Below, piece by piece: positions 1 through 6,844 of a stretch of DNA of 17,467 bases. A program made the position numbers and the translations under genes. Numbering within the stretch: the stretch's first letter is position 1; every line of letters begins with the position of its first letter. The notes under the pieces were generated by a model. The model saw nothing but the letters and a program-made list of their open reading frames with translations, was not told the DNA's origin and searched no databases. Origin of the DNA: JAGVSR01 sp046074825 (GTDB lineage Bacteria > Pseudomonadota > Alphaproteobacteria > Rhizobiales > Hyphomicrobiaceae). The stretch is taken from assembly GCA_046074825.1 (NCBI GenBank), contig JBJTOZ010000105.1:1-17467 (forward strand), written 5' to 3'.

Positions 1-87
1 TATACGGAATGCGGCTTTGAAGAAGTTGGATCGTGTATTTGGAACAATCGGAAATTATTGATGTTAGGACGTCGTTTAAATAATTGA
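1..87 (+). CDS. C-terminal fragment of an unidentified protein, possibly a GNAT acetyltransferase
   Basis: Frame 1 is open from the left edge to a TGA at 85-87 and encodes 28 residues, beginning YTECGFEEVGSCIW and ending LMLGRRLNN. The Y-x-x-x-GF-x-x-x-G pattern followed by a short strand is typical of the last part of GNAT N-acetyltransferases (compare the end of RimI), but the fragment is too short for a firm family call. The 5' part lies outside the window. It converges on the FAD oxidoreductase gene, and the AT-rich hairpin at 213-229 lies between them. That this is a real gene end rests on family resemblance and on the position of the stop just before a non-coding, AT-rich stretch. Confidence 0.5.
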   Translation, partial: YTECGFEEVGSCIWNNRKLLMLGRRLNN

Positions 88-212
88 TTTCTTGATTGCA
101 CATACTTTTAGGCTTTAACTTTTTCAAGATAGAAATTGATCATAGAGAGATAGAAATCAGCCACGATAGGCTTTATCTCATGTAAGCATTATGACGCGAG
201 GTTAAGAAATAA

Positions 213-229
213 AAATACTATAAGTATTT
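213..229. terminator. Candidate bidirectional terminator hairpin
   Basis: The inverted repeat AAATACT / AGTATTT has a 3-nt loop. It lies between two convergent genes, 7 nt beyond the stop codon of the - strand oxidase. Read on the - strand, the second arm runs into a T-rich stretch; read on the + strand, it is followed by CAATTTTTATC. The stem is short and AT-only apart from one GC pair, so it would be a weak terminator. Confidence 0.4.
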
Positions 230-235
230 CAATTT

Positions 236-1357
236 TTATCTTTTTAATATGTCTGCCACATAGGCTCCTATTCCAAGACAGGACGTCAGTCCTGGACTTT
301 CAATTCCATAGAGCACAACAAGATTGGAAACACCATGGTGTTCAGGTCCATGAATAGCAAAATCTGCAGGCAGCTCGCCTTCAGGATAAAGTCGAGGTCT
401 GACACCAACATACCCTGGTTCTAACATTTCTTCTTGGATGACAGGCCAGTACTTTTGTATCGAAGAGACAAAATTCAGCAGACGTTTTTCATTAGTATGG
501 TCAAATTTTACTGATGGAGTCCTACTCCATTCAACATCTGGACCGAATTTAGGTTGTCCTAGTAATGATAACGTAAAGTGAATACCAAGTCCTGCATCAC
601 TTGGAAGAGGGTATATGAGATGGGAAAAGGGATTTTCTTTTTTCAGAACGTAATAGTGGCCTTTTGCGAAGCGCGTTTCTGGAACTGGACACTTTAAATG
701 ACGCACTAAGAGGTTCGCAGTTTGGGTCGCGTGCAGTCCCGTCGCTAGGATAAGATTTTTGCATTTGAGGGTCTCAGTACTTAGACTTGGTAGATAGTTC
801 ATTATGAGTTTGAACTCTCCATTATTAACCACCTCAATATTTACTAGTTTGGTCTGAAGAGAGAGCACACCCTTGTTAGTCTTAAAAGAATTTTCTAGTG
901 CAATAAGAAGAGAAGTGCTGTCGACTAAGGCTGTTGAGGGTGAGTAAAGAGCCCCAAAACAGGTAAGTTGAGGTTCTAATTCAGATGCTCGTTTTGAGTT
1001 GATCCACTCAATGTCTTGGATACCATTCTCTAACGCCTGTGAGTGCAAATTTTTTAATTTTGCAATCTCGCCTTCGGAGGTAGCAACAATAAGTTTGCCA
1101 CAATGATGTAGGGGAACTTTGTTTTCGAGACAAAATGTAGAGAGCTTATTTTTGCCTTCGAGGCATAATTTGGTTTTTAGCCATGATTTGGGGGAGTACA
1201 GCCCCACATGGAGAACTTCGCTATTTCGAGAGCTCGTTTCCGCTCCAACGGAACAGTGTTGTTCCAAAAGAAGCACCTCAGCACCTCGTGAAGCGAGTTC
1301 CAGTCCGACAGCAAGACCTACAAAACCAGCCCCTACAACTACTGTTTCAATTTCCAC
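236..1357 (-). CDS. lhgO: L-2-hydroxyglutarate oxidase/dehydrogenase-like FAD enzyme (LhgO family)
   Basis: This is a DAO-family flavoenzyme that most likely oxidises L-2-hydroxyglutarate to 2-oxoglutarate, feeding electrons to quinone or oxygen at the inner face of the membrane. The 373 residues match the usual family length. Visible features are the N-terminal Rossmann motif GAGFVG (9-14) with the ribose-binding E32, the LhgO signature TSSRNSEVLHVGLY (41-54), AKGHYY (231-236), the LGIHFT and FGPDVEW blocks (257-277), GVRPRLYP (318-325) and the C-terminal FAD-contacting IESPGLTS (352-359). The start is GTG. No ATG, GTG or TTG lies in frame between the upstream stop codon and this GTG, and no later start would keep the Rossmann motif. 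There is no convincing Shine-Dalgarno sequence. It lies downstream of the bactofilin gene on the same strand. The family assignment is firm; the exact substrate is inferred. Confidence 0.88.
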   Translation of the reverse strand: MEIETVVVGAGFVGLAVGLELASRGAEVLLLEQHCSVGAETSSRNSEVLHVGLYSPKSWLKTKLCLEGKNKLSTFCLENKVPLHHCGKLIVATSEGEIAKLKNLHSQALENGIQDIEWINSKRASELEPQLTCFGALYSPSTALVDSTSLLIALENSFKTNKGVLSLQTKLVNIEVVNNGEFKLIMNYLPSLSTETLKCKNLILATGLHATQTANLLVRHLKCPVPETRFAKGHYYVLKKENPFSHLIYPLPSDAGLGIHFTLSLLGQPKFGPDVEWSRTPSVKFDHTNEKRLLNFVSSIQKYWPVIQEEMLEPGYVGVRPRLYPEGELPADFAIHGPEHHGVSNLVVLYGIESPGLTSCLGIGAYVADILKR

Positions 1358-1465
1358 AGAATTATATAAAACAAGCTCTGTAAGCTATTGTTATTAGACA
1401 GTAATATCGGAATGTTCTTTTACTTATCCACAAATCCTTAATAGGAGAATATTTCAGGAACAAGC

Positions 1466-1516
1466 CCTCTTTTTTCAATAAATCACTGTTACTTCCACAA
1501 AGTTTGAAAAAAGAGG
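1466..1516. repeat. Perfect 13-bp inverted repeat with a 25-nt loop
   Basis: CCTCTTTTTTCAA (1466-1478) is repeated as its exact reverse complement, TTGAAAAAAGAGG (1504-1516). It lies in the 216-bp gap between the bactofilin stop and the oxidase start. Transcribed from the bactofilin side it could fold into a long stem-loop, but no U-tract follows, so it is not a standard intrinsic terminator. No gene is visible in this gap. Confidence 0.6.
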
Positions 1517-1573
1517 ACTTCTTCTGAGGATCAAAGCAAACAGAATTACTCCGTCTTAATGAACGAGTACGCC

Positions 1574-2176
1574 TTATGAAAGCTCAGCGTCCACGGACTC
1601 AAGTTCAGTGTGATTTTTTCTCGAATAATAAAAAGAGTTGGAGGGTAAAGTAGGCGGCATGGTTTCATTATAAGATCCATGGACTGATCTTCCAGGCTCT
1701 AAGGTGTCCTCATCAGAGGTTTCTGAAAAATCTACAGTTGGATCCTCAACACGGCGAGACTTGCCTTCGAAATACGCCCCTTGTTCAATTGCTAGGCTTT
1801 GATGGTAGACGTCGCCCTCAATGCGTGCCGTTGATTGAAGATGGACGCGGTTACCGCGTATTGCCCCCATAACTACCCCTCTAACGACTATTTCGGCCGC
1901 TATAATAGATCCTTTGATATGGGCACTTTCACCGACGATGACATAGGAACCCTGAATGTCACCTCTAATTTCTCCCTCAATTTGTACTTCACCCCGAGAA
2001 ATCAGGTTACCTGTAATTTGTAAACTTTGGCCAATTATGGACGGAACACCGCGATCAGGAATACGATTGGCGGAACCCTTTGAGGGATTTGAGGAGGCGA
2101 TATGCAAGGATGTTGGTGCAGAGAGTGAGTTATTTTTTGAAGTATCAACTTCGACTTTTCTAAAATTTGGCAGCAT
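1574..2176 (-). CDS. Bactofilin (polymer-forming cytoskeletal protein, DUF583)
   Basis: Bactofilins polymerise without nucleotide into filaments at the membrane and act in cell shape, stalk or polar organisation, and cell-wall enzyme placement. The 200-residue protein has the typical layout: a disordered, Ser/Asn-rich N-terminus (1-45), a core of short hydrophobic beta-helix turns (about 46-142, for example SLQITGNLIS, VQIEGEIRGDIQG, VHLQSTARIEGDV, AYFEGKS), and a polar acidic tail (143-200). The regularly spaced G-x-I/V-x-G turns are the hallmark of the right-handed beta-helix. The ATG start at 2176 is preceded by a GGGGGA Shine-Dalgarno about 6 nt upstream. A good promoter lies at 2228-2256. 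The gene stands between the peroxiredoxin and oxidase genes with no obvious functional partner. The family call is secure; the cellular role here is unknown. Confidence 0.9.
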   Translation of the reverse strand: MLPNFRKVEVDTSKNNSLSAPTSLHIASSNPSKGSANRIPDRGVPSIIGQSLQITGNLISRGEVQIEGEIRGDIQGSYVIVGESAHIKGSIIAAEIVVRGVVMGAIRGNRVHLQSTARIEGDVYHQSLAIEQGAYFEGKSRRVEDPTVDFSETSDEDTLEPGRSVHGSYNETMPPTLPSNSFYYSRKNHTELESVDAELS

Positions 2177-2227
2177 ATATATCCCCCGTAAATGTAAAAG
2201 CTAATAGTTTCATTCCTATCACAACCT

Positions 2228-2256
2228 ATTATGGCATAGGCAAAACAGGCTTTCAA
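2228..2256 (-). promoter_or_regulatory. Sigma-70-type promoter of the bactofilin gene
   Basis: On the - strand, TTGAAA (2256-2251) is followed after exactly 17 nt by CATAAT (2233-2228). A TG one base upstream of the -10 gives an extended -10 element. Initiation would fall near 2221, leaving a leader of about 45 nt with a good Shine-Dalgarno sequence. No transcript data are available. Confidence 0.6.
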
Positions 2257-2392
2257 AAAAGGCTCCCATTTTATTAGACCTTTTTTTTGAGAATAAAAAA
2301 AATAGAGAGTTGATTTTAAAAAAACCTAAAAAAATGATGCAGTTATTTTAAAAGGCCAAGAACTGAGTTTATTTGAATTCCTTGTGGACAGA
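2257..2392. other. AT-rich intergenic stretch with poly-A/T runs
   Basis: The gap between the peroxiredoxin stop and the bactofilin promoter is very AT-rich, with several runs of 7-8 A or T. On the - strand, T-runs follow weak complementary segments, so transcription from the peroxiredoxin gene may end here, but I see no clean GC-rich hairpin. No open frame of interest is visible. Confidence 0.5.
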
Positions 2393-2860
2393 TCATTTGG
2401 ATAGTGTCTTTGCAGCATCTAAAACTTCTTGAGCATGACCTGGAACTGAAACTTTCCGCCACATTCTTTCTATTTTTCCGGCACTGTTAATCAAAAATGT
2501 GGAACGCTCCACGCCCATATACTTTTTTCCATACATGGATTTTTCTACCCAAACGCCGTAGGCTGAAGCTACCTTTTTGTTTTCATCAGATAAAAGTCGT
2601 ACTCCCAAATCATGTTTACAGCGAAACTTTTCATGGCTTTCAATACTGTCAGGCGAAATGCCAAAGACGAGGATACCTGCTTTTTCAAATTTACGTGCAA
2701 GATCTGTAAAATCGAGTGCTTCGCGCGTGCAGCCTGAAGTATCATCTTTTGGATAAAAATAAAGTACGACGGGGCTTCCTTTAAGCTTCGAGAGTTTGAC
2801 ACTTACTCCGTCGTCTCCCATCAGTTCAAAGTCGGGCGCTTTTTGTAATAATTCTACCAT
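2393..2860 (-). CDS. bcp: Thioredoxin-dependent peroxiredoxin, Bcp/PrxQ family
   Basis: This cytosolic peroxidase reduces hydrogen peroxide and organic hydroperoxides using thioredoxin. At 155 residues it has the usual Bcp length and a complete thioredoxin-like fold. The active-site segment YPKDDTSGCT (36-45) supplies the peroxidatic C44 with the conserved T41. The resolving cysteine that E. coli Bcp carries five residues later is absent (L49), but C81 in the segment KFRCKHD could serve, as in PrxQ enzymes whose resolving cysteine lies in helix alpha-3. Other family features are FGISPDSIESHEKF (66-79), the LLSDE turn, and VERSTFLI near residue 117. The start is ATG at 2860 with an AAAGG-like Shine-Dalgarno. 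It is divergent from the AsmA-like gene. The family is certain; the catalytic subclass is inferred. Confidence 0.93.
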   Translation of the reverse strand: MVELLQKAPDFELMGDDGVSVKLSKLKGSPVVLYFYPKDDTSGCTREALDFTDLARKFEKAGILVFGISPDSIESHEKFRCKHDLGVRLLSDENKKVASAYGVWVEKSMYGKKYMGVERSTFLINSAGKIERMWRKVSVPGHAQEVLDAAKTLSK

Positions 2861-2904
2861 GGAAAATGCCTTTCTTTAATTGCTTTGGGGTAGCCCGCTC
2901 AACG

Positions 2905-2933
2905 GAAATAGAGTTCTAGGCACAAAAGGTCAA
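2905..2933 (-). promoter_or_regulatory. Candidate promoter of the peroxiredoxin gene
   Basis: On the - strand a TTGACC -35 (2933-2928) is followed after 17 nt by TATTTC (2910-2905), a weak -10. Initiation would fall about 40 nt before the ATG. The -35 is good and the -10 mediocre. Confidence 0.35.
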
Positions 2934-2961
2934 TTTCTTGGCAACCTAACTTAAGGGCGAG

Positions 2962-2975
2962 GTCAATCTTTTGAC
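2962..2975. repeat. Inverted repeat GTCAA-N4-TTGAC in a divergent promoter region
   Basis: GTCAA (2962-2966) and TTGAC (2971-2975) form a short palindrome midway between the divergent peroxiredoxin and AsmA-like genes. It could be an operator or simply two opposed TTGAC hexamers; no matching -10 lies at normal spacing from either. Confidence 0.3.
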
Positions 2976-3002
2976 GCTTTTTTTGCATAAAAGTTCTTTA
3001 GT

Positions 3003-3008
3003 TATAAT
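3003..3008 (+). promoter_or_regulatory. -10 hexamer of the AsmA/YhdP-like gene
   Basis: A consensus TATAAT lies 41 nt before the ATG at 3050. No good -35 sits 16-18 nt upstream: TTGACG at 2971-2976 is 26 nt away, and the expected position is T-rich. The call rests mainly on the -10 and its distance from the gene. Confidence 0.4.
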
Positions 3009-3049
3009 GCTATGTGACCGAATCCTTTCCTAGGTCAATATGAAAATTT

Positions 3050-6000
3050 ATGGCCAATATTCGGCTATGGAGTCGGGGCTTGCAGAAGGCATCTCATAAG
3101 CGGGCTAAAGGTGGAACGCCCTCCTCATTTAAGTCGAGCCTTGTCGAATTTTCTAAAAGAGGATTTCTAAAGAGAAAAATCTCTGATGATAAATTTCAGA
3201 GTTCGTTCACAATTTTCCGCTTCTTTGCTCGTCTAATCTTAATTTTTGCTCCTGTAATGTTATTCACCCTCATAGCTGGAGGTGTAGCCTACGTACGTTT
3301 GCTTCATGCTCCCGTATCTTTGAAACTTCTATCTGAAAAAATTGAGAAAAGTATTACGTCCCAATTTGAGGGCCTAACGGCAAAAATTGATACCGCTCTC
3401 CTGCAACAAAGTAACAAAGGCGGTATTGAGTTCAAACTTGTCAATCTCCGCCTTCTCGATGAAGACGGCAAAGCTGTCGCCTCGGCACCCTTTGCTGAAG
3501 TTTCTATGGATTGGACAAAGCTTCTTTTTTTGAAGGTTGTTCCTCGTAGAGTTGATTTCGTAAATCCGAAAATTTCTCTGGTCTATTCAAAGCAAGAAGG
3601 GTTAGCGCTCTCTTTTGCAAATCCATCAGTTGATCAAAGTTATGAAGTCCCCCAATCCTCTCAACCAAAGAAAAATTTGGGAAATGATAAAACAACAATT
3701 TCTAGCGCAACACCTGTAGCTAAAATAAATTTAGCACGTGCTCTGACTGATTTCACTGCGGGTGTTCGCAGAAGTGATAATTCACCTTCTGCTATCAGCG
3801 AAATTGGGTTCCGTGAGGCTCTGGTGGATATCGATTGCGAGGGGGCTAAAAGTCAATTAAAAATTTCTGATCTACAAATCGATCTTGATCATCAGCATCG
3901 TAGTAGTAACATTTCACTGTCTGCTAACATCGAATCAGAACAAGGACCTTGGTCGCTACTTCTAGCTACAGAAGATTCAGACCAAACTGGGCTTTTATCT
4001 TTGAAGGCTTCATTTAAAGATTTTGTACCAAAATCTATTTCCAATTTATTTCCTCGGTTGCATCTATTGAGTATTTTTGAAATGCCACTTTCTGGTCGTT
4101 CAAAATTTGAACTTAAAACTTCAGGTGAACTAAACAGAGCCGAAATTGCTCTTAATGCAGGCAAAGGACAAATAAACATAGGTCCCTCTCTTGCAACTCC
4201 TTTCCTTGTAGACTCAGGAGAATTTTCTCTTAATTATGATGCCTTGCGAGAAGTTATTGATTTCTATCCTTCTACTCTTAAATGGGGAAAAAGTTACGTA
4301 ACCTTAGTTGGTAAGATCAGTAATGAAAGTCCAAATGGTGCTCCTACCAGTTGGATTTATAATTTTGAGTCTAAAGGAGGAATGATGGCTGCAGAAGAAT
4401 TTGGTAACACATCTGCACCAATTGAATCCTTTCTGGCTTCAGGTCGTATTCGTCCCGATGTAGGTTCAATTGAATTATCGACTGCTGCTCTGCGGAGTGC
4501 AGGGGCTAGCATGACTTTTAGAGGACAGTTTGTTGTAGGGGATGAAAAAACAGCAGGCGTAAGATTGGAGGGAAACCTCAGCAATGGGAATAGTTCGTTA
4601 GTTAAAGCTTTCTGGCCCCGTATGGTTTCTCCACGGGCACGCGAATGGTCAAGCTCTCATCTACTTTCTGCACAAGCTTTAAATGGTCAGATGAAATATA
4701 ATAGTGGCATTTTTTCTGAAGAAAATGCTGAAAAGACCGTTTTAAATAAGGCTAAGCTTAAAGAGTACGTCCTCTTCGAACTTAAAGGAGAAAATGTTGA
4801 ATTTATACCTTGGAACAAAGCACAAACAGTCCTGGCTCCAGATGTTTCTGTGAGAATGGAAAATTACAATGTTGAGATATCTGTGCCTGAAGCTTTTATT
4901 CTCAATGAGTCTGCCAAAGATGTTGTTCTAAAGGGGGGTCGCTTCATTGCAAATCAAATAGGAAGTTCGTTGCCTAATGGTACGATTAGCTTCGGGATAC
5001 AATCCACTTATGCGCAAACATTAGAAGCGTTGCGGCTTATGCATTTTTCTGGAATGGACAAAGTCAATTTATCTTCTGATTTTATGGATGGTAACTTTGA
5101 TGGAGTCTTTAATATTTCTCTTCCTTTATCATCAGAAATTAATCCTGATTATCTCATGGTAGAAGGAAAAGCAAAAATTACCAATTTAAAAACAAAAGAA
5201 AAGCAAGGTCTCATCAACTTACAAAGTGGAATTGTTGATGTTATTTTAGACAACAAGGGTATTAAAGCTAAAGGAGATCTTTTAATCAATGGTGTAGGTG
5301 CCAAAATTGATTGGCATCAATCGATGTCTGGTACCGAAACAAATACATCTCCATTTGAAATTACTACGGTTCTAGATCGGACAGATCGTAACCAACTTGG
5401 AATTGATGTTGATGATTTTATTCAGGGAGATATCCCCATAACCCTTCGCTTTTCAGAGAAAGAGAAAAGCGATAGCAACATTCCATCCATATATATTCTT
5501 GCGGACTTGACGACTGTAGAGTTAACTTTTGCGGATTTAGCATGGAGAAAACCTCGTGGACGTCCCGCAAAGCTCCAATTTCAAGTCGTAAATGGAAAAT
5601 CCTACAAAACAGAACTTCAAAATTTTAAGATTACGGGAGATCAAATCGCAATTGATGGTTGGGTTGGTCTTGGTCAAGATCAGAAACCAACGGAGTTCAA
5701 TTTTCATACATTTTCCACCAATCTTGTTTCCCGACTTCAGGTGCAAGGAAAAAAGAACATATCTAATATTTGGGATATAAAAGCCCGAGGATCAACCTTC
5801 GATGGAAAAGATTTCTTTCGGTCACTGTTCTCATTTAATAGTACTTCAGATGTCTCTCGTAGTCCGAAGCCTAAGAATGGAGGCTCTGATGTCAGTGTAG
5901 AGATCGAAAATCTTCTGGGACATTCTGATGTCTCTGTTCGAGGATTTCGACTTCACTCCTCACAGCGTGGTGACCGTCTTACGAAACTTGAAGCGTTTGG

Positions 6001-6823
6001 GACTTTAGATGGAGGAAAACCCTTAAGTGTTCAACTTGTCAATCAACAAGGAACTAGCCGAATAATTTACGCTGAATCGACAGACGCCGGACAGGCTCTA
6101 CGTCTTGTAGGGTTTTATCCCAATGTTCAAAATGGTCGTGTTCGATTGGATGTTGACCTTGATGGAAGAGGGGCGGCTGAAAAGACGGGTGTTCTTTGGA
6201 TTGAGAACTTTAAAGTTTTAGGAGATCCAGTTGTATCGGAGGTTTTCTCGGGAATTGACGGAGATGGACCAGCTATTGGTTCTGTAGCTTCGGGCGAACG
6301 GCGACTCGTAAGAGAGGTTTTTGAATTTGACAGACTAAGAATGCCATTCTCTGTTGGTTATGGACAGTTTGTAATTGAAGAGTCCTATCTCAAAGGACCA
6401 ATCGTGGGCGCTACTCTTAGAGGAAAACTTGATTACACTGCTGAGCGCATAAATTTAGGTGGAACCTATATACCCCTTCAAGGCCTTAATAACGCTCTTG
6501 CAGGCATCCCCGTTCTTGGACAGATTCTGAGCGGTCCTCGAAGGGAAGGTATATTTGGAATTACTTTTGCGTTGCAAGGTCCAATGTCGAGACCACAAGT
6601 AATCGTTAATCCTTTTTCCGCTGTAGCCCCAGGGATCTTTAGGGAAATGTTCCAAATGACAGTCCCAAATGCAGCAGTTCTACCGCGCGAACAATTTCCG
6701 AAACAGTTTAACTCTAATCCAAAAACACCTCAGACACTCTCTAAAGGGCAAAAGCCCAATGGCTCTTTCCCAAAAATTGATGGATGGTCTTCTGATACTC
6801 TCGTTCCAACCTATCGAAATTAG
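3050..6823 (+). CDS. Large AsmA/YhdP-like envelope protein (DUF3971 type)
   Basis: Proteins of this group are inner-membrane-anchored, with a long periplasmic beta-rich body. YhdP, TamB and relatives are implicated in moving phospholipid to the outer membrane. The 1257-residue length is normal for YhdP. One TM segment is visible at about 58-82 (FRFFARLILIFAPVMLFTLI), preceded by a 57-residue, strongly basic cytosolic leader. The rest alternates polar and hydrophobic residues, as expected of a beta-groove. The C-terminal block (about 1065-1205) has the signature features VSEVFSGIDGDGPAIG, RMPFSVGYG, the LRGKLDYTAERINLGGTYIP region, PVLGQILSGPR, and an ending in which ...GPMSRPQVIVNPFSAVAPGI precedes a Pro/Lys-rich tail. 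The ATG at 3050 has a poor Shine-Dalgarno but no better start precedes the TM. It converges on tyrS with only 21 bp between stops. The family call is strong; the function is by analogy. Confidence 0.85.
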   Translation: MANIRLWSRGLQKASHKRAKGGTPSSFKSSLVEFSKRGFLKRKISDDKFQSSFTIFRFFARLILIFAPVMLFTLIAGGVAYVRLLHAPVSLKLLSEKIEKSITSQFEGLTAKIDTALLQQSNKGGIEFKLVNLRLLDEDGKAVASAPFAEVSMDWTKLLFLKVVPRRVDFVNPKISLVYSKQEGLALSFANPSVDQSYEVPQSSQPKKNLGNDKTTISSATPVAKINLARALTDFTAGVRRSDNSPSAISEIGFREALVDIDCEGAKSQLKISDLQIDLDHQHRSSNISLSANIESEQGPWSLLLATEDSDQTGLLSLKASFKDFVPKSISNLFPRLHLLSIFEMPLSGRSKFELKTSGELNRAEIALNAGKGQINIGPSLATPFLVDSGEFSLNYDALREVIDFYPSTLKWGKSYVTLVGKISNESPNGAPTSWIYNFESKGGMMAAEEFGNTSAPIESFLASGRIRPDVGSIELSTAALRSAGASMTFRGQFVVGDEKTAGVRLEGNLSNGNSSLVKAFWPRMVSPRAREWSSSHLLSAQALNGQMKYNSGIFSEENAEKTVLNKAKLKEYVLFELKGENVEFIPWNKAQTVLAPDVSVRMENYNVEISVPEAFILNESAKDVVLKGGRFIANQIGSSLPNGTISFGIQSTYAQTLEALRLMHFSGMDKVNLSSDFMDGNFDGVFNISLPLSSEINPDYLMVEGKAKITNLKTKEKQGLINLQSGIVDVILDNKGIKAKGDLLINGVGAKIDWHQSMSGTETNTSPFEITTVLDRTDRNQLGIDVDDFIQGDIPITLRFSEKEKSDSNIPSIYILADLTTVELTFADLAWRKPRGRPAKLQFQVVNGKSYKTELQNFKITGDQIAIDGWVGLGQDQKPTEFNFHTFSTNLVSRLQVQGKKNISNIWDIKARGSTFDGKDFFRSLFSFNSTSDVSRSPKPKNGGSDVSVEIENLLGHSDVSVRGFRLHSSQRGDRLTKLEAFGTLDGGKPLSVQLVNQQGTSRIIYAESTDAGQALRLVGFYPNVQNGRVRLDVDLDGRGAAEKTGVLWIENFKVLGDPVVSEVFSGIDGDGPAIGSVASGERRLVREVFEFDRLRMPFSVGYGQFVIEESYLKGPIVGATLRGKLDYTAERINLGGTYIPLQGLNNALAGIPVLGQILSGPRREGIFGITFALQGPMSRPQVIVNPFSAVAPGIFREMFQMTVPNAAVLPREQFPKQFNSNPKTPQTLSKGQKPNGSFPKIDGWSSDTLVPTYRN

Positions 6824-6844
6824 ATTTCTATAAATAAATTTTCT

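Noticed and set aside
239..243. Whole-window check for CRISPR repeats, insertion-sequence ends, tRNA or rRNA genes and toxin-antitoxin or phage genes
   Set aside because: No spaced repeat arrays, transposase motifs, clover-leaf sequences or phage-type genes were seen; all long frames are explained by known chromosomal families.
1336..1350. 15-bp exact repeat CAACTACTGTTTCAA, also at 9466-9480
   Set aside because: One copy is inside the start of the oxidase gene and the other in a convergent gap. With a window of this size and base composition a single 15-bp match is near chance expectation, and the flanks do not match.
2035..2256. 73-codon - strand frame upstream of and overlapping bactofilin
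   Set aside because: It covers the bactofilin promoter and leader and overlaps the bactofilin coding region out of frame; its product is unlike any known protein.
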